Assembly: GCF_947494025.1 (NCBI RefSeq)
Contig: NZ_CANLTQ010000003.1
Location: forward strand, 192,069-256,068
Direction: 5' to 3'
Origin: an uncultured Jannaschia sp.
GTDB taxonomy: Bacteria > Pseudomonadota > Alphaproteobacteria > Rhodobacterales > Rhodobacteraceae
Length of the DNA stretch: 64,000 bases
In this document: piece after piece, positions 9,472 to 16,452 of the stretch
How positions within the stretch are numbered: the stretch's first letter is position 1
Layout of the letters: each line of letters opens with the position of its first letter
Notes under the pieces: model-generated
What the model saw: only the letters and a program-made list of their open reading frames with translations
Database searches by the model: none
Told to the model about the DNA's origin: nothing
Translations under genes and position numbers: made by a program

Positions 9472-9496
9472 CCTCCCACCGGACGGAATGCGTCAC
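9472..9496 (-). repeat. right terminal inverted repeat of the insertion element
   Basis: Reverse complement begins TGACGCATTCCGT and ends GGTGGGAGGC; 23 of 25 positions match the left end. Confidence 0.9.
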
Positions 9497-9505
9497 GCGG
9501 CGGGG
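9497..9505. repeat. target-site duplication, right copy (CGCGGCGGG)
   Basis: Identical to 6614–6622 and directly adjacent to the right inverted repeat. The following GCCCCTT completes the right arm of the ancestral terminator stem. Confidence 0.88.
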
Positions 9506-9532
9506 CCCCTTCGCAACGCGTGCCGTCCGCGT

Positions 9533-10648
9533 TCAGGCGACCAGCTTCTCCGGTTCGACATGGTCGAGCCCGAGCGCCTCACCCACGGCGCGGTAGGTCA
9601 GCTGGCCCGCATGGACGTTGAGTCCGGCGCGCAGATGCGGGTCGTCGGCGCAGGCGCGCTTCCAGCCCTTGTCGGCCAGCGCCAGCAGGAAAGGCAGCGT
9701 CGCGTTGCCGAGCGCCAGCGTCGAGGTCCGCGCCACCGCGCCCGGCATGTTCGCCACGCAGTAATGCATCACGCCGTCGACCTCGTAGATCGGATCCTCG
9801 TGCGTGGTCGCACGCGATGTCTCGAAGCAACCGCCCTGGTCGATGGCCACGTCGACGATCGCCGCGCCGGTCTTCATGTGCTTCAGGTCGTCGCGCTTCA
9901 CGAGCTTCGGCGCTGCCGCGCCGGGGATCAGGACGGCGCCGATCACCATGTCGGCGGCCATCACCATCTCGGCGGTGTTGCCGGCGCTGGCATAGCGCGT
10001 ACTGAAGACCGAGCCGAACGCGTCGTCGAGGTAGCGCAGCCGGGGCAGGGAGCGGTCGAGCACGGTCACGCTCGCGCCCATCCCGGCGGCGATACGCGCC
10101 GCGTGCGTTCCGACCACGCCGCCGCCGATCACGACGACCTGAGCCGGGCCGACCCCCGGCACGCCGCCCAACAGGACGCCGCGACCGCCATTGGCCTTCT
10201 GCAAGGTCCAGGCGCCGACTTGGGGTGCAAGCCGTCCCGCGACCTCCGACATCGGCGCAAGGAGCGGAAGGCCGCCGTTGCGGTCGGTCACCGTCTCGTA
10301 GGCGATGCAGGTGGCGCCGGAGGCGATCAGATCGTGCGTCTGGTCCGGGTCGGGTGCGAGATGCAGATACGTGAAGAGAAGCTGCCCCTCGCGCAGGCGG
10401 GCGCGTTCCACGGCCTGCGGTTCCTTCACCTTCACGATCATGTCGGCGGTGGCGAAGACCTCCTCCGCGGTGTCGACGATTTTCGCGCCCACGGCCTCGT
10501 ACTGTGCGTCCTCGAACCCGGAGCCCGTACCTGCCTTCGTCTCCACAACGACGGAATGACCGTGGGCGATGGCTTCGAGCGCGGCCGACGGCGTCATCCC
10601 GACGCGGAACTCCTGCGGTTTGATTTCCTTCGGGCAGCCGATGAGCAT
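9533..10648 (-). CDS. ald: alanine dehydrogenase
   Basis: 371 residues. Catalyses the NAD-linked interconversion of L-alanine and pyruvate plus ammonia. Residues reported as essential in bacterial Ald enzymes are all at the standard numbers: Arg15, Lys75 (KVKEP) and His96 (YLHLA). The NAD-binding loop [14 protein letters not shown] is at about 172–185. The gene is divergent from an Lrp/AsnC-type regulator 105 nt away, the usual arrangement for alanine-responsive control. Its original 3' terminator was split by the insertion element that starts 36 nt beyond the stop codon. Confidence 0.96.
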   Translation of the reverse strand: MLIGCPKEIKPQEFRVGMTPSAALEAIAHGHSVVVETKAGTGSGFEDAQYEAVGAKIVDTAEEVFATADMIVKVKEPQAVERARLREGQLLFTYLHLAPDPDQTHDLIASGATCIAYETVTDRNGGLPLLAPMSEVAGRLAPQVGAWTLQKANGGRGVLLGGVPGVGPAQVVVIGGGVVGTHAARIAAGMGASVTVLDRSLPRLRYLDDAFGSVFSTRYASAGNTAEMVMAADMVIGAVLIPGAAAPKLVKRDDLKHMKTGAAIVDVAIDQGGCFETSRATTHEDPIYEVDGVMHYCVANMPGAVARTSTLALGNATLPFLLALADKGWKRACADDPHLRAGLNVHAGQLTYRAVGEALGLDHVEPEKLVA

Positions 10649-10753
10649 GCGTAATCCCCCTTTGAGATGGTCGCGGGAAGTTTAGCCGCGACGATGCGGG
10701 ATTATCTCGTTATCCTCCTGCCGAGTTTCTTCAATCACGCGGGATCGTTGCGC

Positions 10754-11245
10754 ATGTCGGGCGGAGAGGCGGGAAGAAATCCCGGAACGGGCTACGACGC
10801 GACGGATGCGGCGCTCCTCCGGCTCGTGCAGGAAGACGCGCGCCTGACCGCCGGACAGTTGTCCGAACGGCTCAACCTCAGCCCTTCGGCCTGTCACCGT
10901 CGCCTGCAGCGTCTGGAGGCGGCCGGGATCGTGGAGCGGACGGTCGCGCTCCTCAATCCCCGGGCGGTCGGCCGGCCGACGACCGTGTTCGTGGAGATCA
11001 GCCTCGCCACGCAGGCGGACGAGGTGCTCGACGCGTTCGAGGCGGCGGTGGCCCGCATTCCCGACGTGCTCGAATGCCACCTGATGACCGGCGCCTACGA
11101 TTACCTGCTGAAGGTTGCCGCGCGCGATTCGGAAGATTTCGCGCTGATCCACCGGCGCTATCTGGCGCGGCTGCCGGGGGTGGCCAAGCTGCAATCCTCC
11201 TTCGCGCTCAAGACCGTGTTCCACACGACCGCGCTGCCGGTCTGA
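10754..11245 (+). CDS. Lrp/AsnC family transcriptional regulator, probable regulator of ald
   Basis: 163 residues from the ATG at 10754 (MSGGEAGRNPGTG); the frame is open upstream to 10667 but that part is not family-like. The N-terminal helix-turn-helix is at about 31–58 (LTAGQLSERLNLSPSACHRRLQRLEAAG). The rest is the ligand-binding RAM/AsnC domain ('VLECHLMTGAYDYLLKV', 'YLARLPGVAKLQSSFALKTV'). The divergent position next to ald points to an AldR-like activator that senses alanine; this is inferred from context and not shown by the sequence. Confidence 0.9.
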   Translation: MSGGEAGRNPGTGYDATDAALLRLVQEDARLTAGQLSERLNLSPSACHRRLQRLEAAGIVERTVALLNPRAVGRPTTVFVEISLATQADEVLDAFEAAVARIPDVLECHLMTGAYDYLLKVAARDSEDFALIHRRYLARLPGVAKLQSSFALKTVFHTTALPV

Positions 11246-11296
11246 GCCCGGCTCCGGGACGGACCGGATCTGTCAGGCCCGCCCCGGCGGAAGCGG

Positions 11297-13354
11297 TCAG
11301 GTGAAGAAGAAGTCCGTCGCGCCGATCTGCTGGAGCTGCGTGTCCTCGATCACGATGGTCGTGTTCGCGAACTCGACGTAAACGTCGCCGTCATTGCGGG
11401 AGATATCGAGGTCGCGGAAGCGGTTGGCCCCGCTCTCGATCTCGAACGTGTCCTTTCCGTTCCGGAAGTCGGTGACGAGGTCGCGGCCCGATGCCTTGTC
11501 GAAGACGAAGGTGTCCTTGCCGCGATCCCCCGCCAGGACGTCCCGTCCGCGTCCGCCTTCCAGCAGGTCATTCCCGTTGCCACCGAACAGCCGGTCTTTC
11601 CCGTTGCTGCCGACGAGGGTGTCGCTGCCGCCCTGACCCTCGAGCCGGTCGTTGCCCCCGTTGCCGAAGAGCCGGTCGTTGCCGCTCCCGCCATAGGCCT
11701 TGTCCTTGCCGCCGCCGCCGCGAAGGACGTCGCCGCCGGCCTGGCCCTTCATGACGTCGTTGCCGCCCTGACCCTTCAGGAGATCGCTGCCGGTGCCGCC
11801 GATGAGCTCGTCCTTGCCGTTCCCGCCCAGCAACCTGTCATCGCCCCCTCCGCCGAACAGCCGGTCGTCGCCGTCCCGACCGAAGAACCGCTGGATGTAG
11901 TCGTTGCCCCTGAACGTGTTGTCGTTGTTGTTGCCGTAAACGATCTCTGGCGTGCCCTCATCGTTGTCGAGGATGGTCGCCGTCCCCCCGCGGGCGGCGG
12001 CGATGTCGGGCGGCAGAAAGAATTGCAGCGAGAACGTCTCGGAAATCTCGGTTGCCGTGTCGCCCTTCACCTCGACGCCAATCGAGCCGATGCTCTGGCC
12101 CTTCTCGATTTCGAGGGTTCCGTTCGTCTTCTTGAAGTCGTGGCCACCCTTGGCCGAACCCGCAACGGTCCGCCAATTGATCGACAGGTCCCGGGGCGCC
12201 GGCGCCGAAAGTTCGACCAAGAAATTCGCCGTCACGCCCTCACCGTTAAGTTCGGCGATCTCCGGGTTCGACACCTGCATGGCGAGGGGCTTGGTCGTGC
12301 CGTCGTCGTCGCGGATCCAACCCGTCGCCTCGACGAATTTCACGCCGCCAGGAAGCTGCGCATTGTTCGGCGTGCCGATCTTCACGACTACGCTTTCGTC
12401 AGTTTCAGCCTCCGTATCTCCAAGCGCGCGAACATTGATCCGCTCGATCATCTCGCCTGGGCTAAAATAGAGGGTTCCGGCATCGTAGGATCCTCCGGAA
12501 TATCGGTCCGACGTGCCTTCGGCGAGGGCGGGGGACATGCTCCAGGGCACGGTCACCGTCTCGGAGCTCGGCTCTGTCAGCATGACCGTGAAGGTCAGGT
12601 TCCGATAGGAGGAATCGCTTTCCTCGATGGAGGTTCCGGCGACTAGGACGTAGGGCTCGTCGAGGCGGCCATCCTCGTCGATGATGGTCGCTTGTCCGCC
12701 GGTGACCTCCGCGATCGAATTCGGGAGGTTCAGCTTCAGGTCAATTTGTTCCAGCGATTCGGCTACGCGGTCGTTCTTGACGTTCACGACGAGGGAGGTC
12801 TGGTCCTGTCCGGCAAAGAAACGGACCCGGCCCGAGATGTCGAGGTAGTCGTTCCCCGCCTCCGCGGTTCCGTCGAGCGTGAACGGAATGTTGAGCGTCT
12901 CGGTCGCGGGCCGCGATAGCTTCAGGTCGAAGACGGCGCGGCCACCCTCCAGCACCCGCGGACTGCTCACGAAGAGCGAGGTCGGCCGTAAAGTGCCATC
13001 ATCGTCGTTGATCCAGCCGACAGCCTGTTGCGAGATCGCGCCGTTCTCGAGCTCCGCGTTGATCGGCTGAAAGATCTCCATGACGACGGATTCGTCTGCT
13101 TCCGCCGCGAGGTCGCCGAAGGCCCGCATCCTGACCTCTACCTGCGAACGTCCGGCATAGATATAGGCCGTCCCGGACGAGTAGCTGCCGCCGGAATAGA
13201 TATCAGCCTGACCGGTCGCCGTTCCGTCGATGACCTGCCAAGGAACCCGAATCGTCTCGGTCGCAACCTGATCGAGGGAAATGAGGAATGTGAGGTAGGA
13301 ATAGGATGAATCAGGCTCGGTGATCGTCGAACCGGAGATGCGCGCAACAGGCAT
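11297..13354 (-). CDS. Calx-beta / RTX repeat protein, probable type I-secreted
   Basis: 685 residues without a Sec signal peptide. The first ~470 residues contain four Calx-beta-like units of roughly 115 residues, each ending in a DDDG, DEDG or DNDEG turn. Units 1 and 3 resemble each other (SDSSYRNLTF / PDSSYSYLTF; YSGGSYSSGTAY / YSGGSYDAGTLY), as do 2 and 4. Then come about 13 RTX nonapeptides of the form GGxGxDxLx (about 485–605), which bind calcium. The C-terminus ends in TDFFFT, fitting a type I secretion signal. No ABC exporter genes lie nearby. A surface or extracellular calcium-folded adhesin is the best guess; the ligand is unknown. Confidence 0.85.
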   Translation of the reverse strand: MPVARISGSTITEPDSSYSYLTFLISLDQVATETIRVPWQVIDGTATGQADIYSGGSYSSGTAYIYAGRSQVEVRMRAFGDLAAEADESVVMEIFQPINAELENGAISQQAVGWINDDDGTLRPTSLFVSSPRVLEGGRAVFDLKLSRPATETLNIPFTLDGTAEAGNDYLDISGRVRFFAGQDQTSLVVNVKNDRVAESLEQIDLKLNLPNSIAEVTGGQATIIDEDGRLDEPYVLVAGTSIEESDSSYRNLTFTVMLTEPSSETVTVPWSMSPALAEGTSDRYSGGSYDAGTLYFSPGEMIERINVRALGDTEAETDESVVVKIGTPNNAQLPGGVKFVEATGWIRDDDGTTKPLAMQVSNPEIAELNGEGVTANFLVELSAPAPRDLSINWRTVAGSAKGGHDFKKTNGTLEIEKGQSIGSIGVEVKGDTATEISETFSLQFFLPPDIAAARGGTATILDNDEGTPEIVYGNNNDNTFRGNDYIQRFFGRDGDDRLFGGGGDDRLLGGNGKDELIGGTGSDLLKGQGGNDVMKGQAGGDVLRGGGGKDKAYGGSGNDRLFGNGGNDRLEGQGGSDTLVGSNGKDRLFGGNGNDLLEGGRGRDVLAGDRGKDTFVFDKASGRDLVTDFRNGKDTFEIESGANRFRDLDISRNDGDVYVEFANTTIVIEDTQLQQIGATDFFFT

Positions 13355-13486
13355 GGATACCCCCCTTAAGCAAAACAGACATACCGGCGAACCTGCCGCT
13401 GGCCGGAAAACCTTAGCGGATTTTAATGAACTGCCTAGAGGTTTTCAGCGGTGAGCACACCGCTGTCCGGCCCGAGACCGGACGGT
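13355..13486. other. 132-nt gap holding two hairpins
   Basis: It separates azlD from the Calx-beta/RTX gene, both on the minus strand. Two inverted repeats stand side by side: AGCGGTG/CACCGCT at about 13447–13464 and GTCCGG/CCGGAC at about 13465–13484. On the minus strand they follow the azlD stop directly, so they may end azlCD transcription, but no clear U-tract follows. The A+T-richer part at 13410–13440 probably contains the promoter of the RTX gene. Confidence 0.4.
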
Positions 13487-13807
13487 CTAGCTCAGCAGGC
13501 TCAGGAGCAGCACGGTCAGCCCGCCCGCGATCACCGCCTGGATTGTGTCGCGCCGCCACATGCCGACGGCGAGGGCGACGCCGCCCGCGATCAGGCGCAC
13601 GGGATCGGGCGCGCCGCCGGTCGCCTCCGGCCAGACCACGAGCGGCGCGACGAGGGCGGGCAGCACGCCCACGCCGGTATAGCGCAGGTGTCGCAGCGCC
13701 CAGGGCGGCAGGGGGCGGTCGCCGACGAAGCCGATGAACAGGAACCGGATCAGAAAGGTCCCGGCGCCGAGGGCCACGACGATGCTCCACACATAGAGGT
13801 CGTTCAT
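13487..13807 (-). CDS. azlD: AzlD family branched-chain amino-acid export subunit
   Basis: 106 residues, nearly all hydrophobic in three to four membrane helices. AzlD is the small partner of AzlC in export of branched-chain amino acids. The typical segments 'ALGAGTFLIRFLFIGF', 'LRYTGVGVLPALVAPLV' and the C-terminal 'AVIAGGLTVLLL' are present. Its start codon overlaps the azlC stop (ATGA), so translation is coupled. Confidence 0.88.
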   Translation of the reverse strand: MNDLYVWSIVVALGAGTFLIRFLFIGFVGDRPLPPWALRHLRYTGVGVLPALVAPLVVWPEATGGAPDPVRLIAGGVALAVGMWRRDTIQAVIAGGLTVLLLSLLS

Positions 13808-14496
13808 GCCCGCCGCTCCGTCTCCGCGCCCGCCGCCATCGCGCAGGCCGCCGCGACGATCAGGCCGAGGTTCCACGGCACCCAGACGAGGGCGAGGGCC
13901 AGACTCAGCGACACGGCGGCCGCGACGACATGCGCCCGCGTCCGCAGCATCGGCCCGACCAGCGCGAGAAAGGCGAGCGGCATCGCGAAGTCGAGCGCCC
14001 ATTCCTCCGGGATGCGCGCGCCGAGCGCCGCGCCCGCCCAGGTCGCCCCGACCCAGGCCGGAAAGACCGGCAGCGCGGTGCCGGCGAAGTAGACCACGCG
14101 GTCGCGGACCCGCCAGGCGCGCTCCGTCTCGTAGGCCTGCGCCGAAAGGGCGTAGGTCTGGTCCACGAGGAGATAGGCGATCAGGCCGCGCTGCCACAGC
14201 GGCGCCTCGCCGAGCCAGGGCACCATCGACGCCGAATACATCGCCATCCGCAGGTTCACCGCCAGCGCCGACAGGAGCACGATCGCCCAGGGCGCGCCGT
14301 CCGACATCAGGTGGACAGCCGTGAATTGCGCCGCTCCGGCGACGACGACGATGGAAAAGGCCATGATCTGTCCGATCGGAAGCCCGGCCTCCGAGGCCAG
14401 GACGCCGAACAGCGCCCCGAACGGGACCATTACGATGATGAACGGCAGCCCTTCGGCGATGCCCTTGCGAAACGCGGCGCGGGCCATCGCTTGCAT
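13804..14496 (-). CDS. azlC: AzlC family ABC-independent amino-acid permease
   Basis: 230 residues from the ATG at 14496 (MQAMARAAFRKG); the frame stays open to 14547, which would overlap the promoter side of fdhD. AzlC is the large membrane subunit of the AzlCD branched-chain amino-acid exporter. Family signatures: 'PFGALFGVLASEAGL' near residues 24–38, 'GAAQFTAVHLM' and 'LAVNLRMAMYSAS'. It is divergent from fdhD with little room between the starts. Confidence 0.9.
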   Translation of the reverse strand: MQAMARAAFRKGIAEGLPFIIVMVPFGALFGVLASEAGLPIGQIMAFSIVVVAGAAQFTAVHLMSDGAPWAIVLLSALAVNLRMAMYSASMVPWLGEAPLWQRGLIAYLLVDQTYALSAQAYETERAWRVRDRVVYFAGTALPVFPAWVGATWAGAALGARIPEEWALDFAMPLAFLALVGPMLRTRAHVVAAAVSLSLALALVWVPWNLGLIVAAACAMAAGAETERRA

Positions 14497-14549
14497 CCTT
14501 TCGGTCTGGCGGACATCGTGGGCGTAGCCGCCCTCGCAGCAGGTCACAA

Positions 14550-15377
14550 GTGTCCACCGAAACGCCCGCCAGCCTCCGCGTCGCCCCGCGCCCCGACGAC
14601 CCGCGCCTCACACGTGGCGTGACCGGGCACGACCAGAACGGGGCCCCCGTCGACCTGCGCGTGGTGGAGGAGCGGCCGCTCACGATCTACCTCAACGCGC
14701 GGGAGATCGTCACGGCGATGACCATCGGCGACCACCCGGAATGGCTGGGGCTGGGCTTCCTCGTCAATCAGGGGATGGTGCGCGCCGCCGACACGGTGAC
14801 GGGCATCGACTACGACCAGGAGCTCGCGACGGTCGTGGTCCGCACGGCGGTGGAAACGGACCACGAGGCCAAGCTCGCCCGCGCCACGCGCACCTCGGGT
14901 TGCGCCGTCGGCACCGTCTTCGGCGACATGATGGCAGGGCTCGAGGGCCTGACGCTGCCCGCCACGCCGCTGAAGGTCGCCGACCTGCAGGCGCTGTCGA
15001 CGGCGATCAACCGGACGCCCAGCCTTTATCTCGAGGCGGGCGCGATCCACGGGACCTGCCTTTGCCACGGCGCCGAGCCGCTCGCCTATTTCGAGGATGT
15101 CGGCCGGCACAACGCAGTCGACAAGCTCGCCGGGTGGATGCGGTCGGAGGGCGTCGCGGCTGGCGACAAGACGCTTTACACGACCGGACGGCTGACCTCG
15201 GAGATGGTCATCAAATGCGCGCTGATGGGCATCCCGTCGCTCGTCTCGCGCTCGGGCTTCACTGCCTGGGGGGTGGAGATTGCGCGGCAGGTCGGGTTGA
15301 CGGTGATCGGCCGGATGAAGGGCGCACGCTTCGTCTGCCTGTCGGGCGCCGAACGTGTCGTATGGGACGCGGCATGA
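14550..15377 (+). CDS. fdhD: formate dehydrogenase accessory sulfurtransferase FdhD
   Basis: 275 residues from a GTG start. FdhD passes sulfur from the cysteine desulfurase to the molybdenum cofactor before insertion into formate dehydrogenase. Family motifs: 'ERPLTIYLNAREIVT' (about 42–56), the loop TSGCAVGT (about 113–120), and the C-terminal 'EDVGRHNAVDKLAGW'. The loop has only one Cys, where E. coli FdhD has two (CxxC). It heads a tight operon with mobA, mobB and moeA. No formate dehydrogenase subunit lies in the window. Confidence 0.93.
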   Translation: MSTETPASLRVAPRPDDPRLTRGVTGHDQNGAPVDLRVVEERPLTIYLNAREIVTAMTIGDHPEWLGLGFLVNQGMVRAADTVTGIDYDQELATVVVRTAVETDHEAKLARATRTSGCAVGTVFGDMMAGLEGLTLPATPLKVADLQALSTAINRTPSLYLEAGAIHGTCLCHGAEPLAYFEDVGRHNAVDKLAGWMRSEGVAAGDKTLYTTGRLTSEMVIKCALMGIPSLVSRSGFTAWGVEIARQVGLTVIGRMKGARFVCLSGAERVVWDAA

Positions 15378-15982
15378 GCGGCATGGTGCAGCCGCACGGC
15401 GTGATCCTGGCCGGGGGGCGGGCCACGCGGATGGGTGGGGGCGACAAGGGGCGGCTCATGCTGTGCGGCCGCTCGCTCGTCGGACGCGTCGTCGACCGCC
15501 TCGCGCCGCAGGTGGACCGTCTGGCGCTCAACGCCAACGGAACGCCTGACCGCTGGTCCGATCTGAACCTGCCGGTCCTGCCCGACGAGGCGCCGGACCG
15601 GCCGGGTCCGCTCGCAGGCGTTCTCGCGGGCCTCGACTGGGCGGCCGGGACGGGCTGCCCGCATATCGTGACGGCCGCCGCAGACACGCCGTTCCTGCCG
15701 CCGGATCTCGTGCCGCGCCTCCTCGACGCAGCGGGTCCCTCGGGTCTCGCGCTCGCCGCGACGGAAGCGGACGGGCGCGTCCGGGCGCAGCCGACCTTCG
15801 GCCTCTGGCCCGTGGCGCTCCGCGACGACCTGCGCGCGGCACTGGCAGCGGGCACGCGCAAGATCCTGCACTGGACCGACGCGCACGGGGCCGGGCTCGC
15901 CTTGTTCCCGACCGAACCCTGGGATCCGTTCTTCAACGTCAACACACCCGAGGATCTGGCGCGAGCGGAGGCGATGGCGTGA
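15374..15982 (+). CDS. mobA: molybdenum cofactor guanylyltransferase MobA
   Basis: 202 residues. Adds GMP from GTP to molybdopterin to make the guanine dinucleotide cofactor used by DMSO-reductase-family enzymes. The nucleotide-binding motif LAGGRATRMGGGDKG is at residues 12–26, and the acidic AADTPF motif at about 96–101. The C-terminal 'FFNVNTPEDLARAE' is typical. It starts within the fdhD stop (4-nt overlap) and its stop overlaps mobB by 4 nt. Confidence 0.95.
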   Translation: MSGMVQPHGVILAGGRATRMGGGDKGRLMLCGRSLVGRVVDRLAPQVDRLALNANGTPDRWSDLNLPVLPDEAPDRPGPLAGVLAGLDWAAGTGCPHIVTAAADTPFLPPDLVPRLLDAAGPSGLALAATEADGRVRAQPTFGLWPVALRDDLRAALAAGTRKILHWTDAHGAGLALFPTEPWDPFFNVNTPEDLARAEAMA

Positions 15983-16452
15983 TCCTGATGGGTGTCGTCG
16001 GACACAAGAACGCGGGCAAGACGACGCTGACCGCGGCGCTTGTCGCCGAGCTCGTCCGTCGCGGCCTGCGCGTCTCCACGCTCAAGCACACCCATCACGC
16101 CGTCGATCTGGAAGTGCCGGGCACCGACACACACCGCCACAGGATGGCCGGTGCGCAGCAGGTCGTGCTCGCCACCGACCGCCGGCTCACGCTGATGGAG
16201 GAGGCGGAGGCGCCGGACATCGCGCATCTGCTGACCCGACTGGCCCCCTGCGACGTGGTGCTGGCCGAGGGCTGGAAGGCCGGGCGGCATCCGCGGATCG
16301 AGGTCTGGCGGCCGGAAACGGAACGGGCGCCGCTTGCGCGGACCGACCCGACCATCCTCGCGGTGGCCGCGACCGGCGACCCGGAGGTGACGCAGCCGGT
16401 GCTGGACCTGAACGACGTGGGCCGGATCGCGGACTGGCTGTGTTCGAACTGA
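15979..16452 (+). CDS. mobB: molybdopterin-guanine dinucleotide biosynthesis protein MobB
   Basis: 157 residues. A GTP-binding P-loop protein that assists MobA. Walker A is GHKNAGKT at residues 8–15. The 'STLKHTHHAVDLEVPGTDTHRHRMAG' region and 'VLAEGWKAGRHPRIEV' (about 94–109) are the usual MobB signatures. Start and stop both overlap its neighbours, so the operon is translationally coupled throughout. Confidence 0.93.
   Translation: MILMGVVGHKNAGKTTLTAALVAELVRRGLRVSTLKHTHHAVDLEVPGTDTHRHRMAGAQQVVLATDRRLTLMEEAEAPDIAHLLTRLAPCDVVLAEGWKAGRHPRIEVWRPETERAPLARTDPTILAVAATGDPEVTQPVLDLNDVGRIADWLCSN

Larger units (their letters stand above)
6623..9496 (-). mobile_element. complete insertion element (2,874 bp) with one large transposase-like gene
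   Basis: The element is defined by three independent signs: 25-nt terminal inverted repeats (6623–6647 and 9472–9496, 23 of 25 identical), a perfect 9-bp target duplication outside them, and restoration of a perfect terminator hairpin when the element is removed. It carries one gene on the minus strand. Its non-coding ends are visibly richer in A+T than the flanking genes. The 9-bp duplication and the InsA-like zinc motifs recall IS1, but the 822-residue product and the TGACGCATT ends do not match any IS family I can name. The intact ends and open frame suggest a recent, possibly active copy. Confidence 0.9.

Noticed and set aside
9533..10654. Plus-strand open frame opposite ald
   Set aside because: Antisense shadow of ald; its translation is Arg/His-rich and matches nothing.
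11480..11900. Short tandem repeats that could look like a CRISPR array
   Set aside because: They encode the RTX nonapeptides of the calcium-binding protein; unit length and lack of unique spacers rule out CRISPR.
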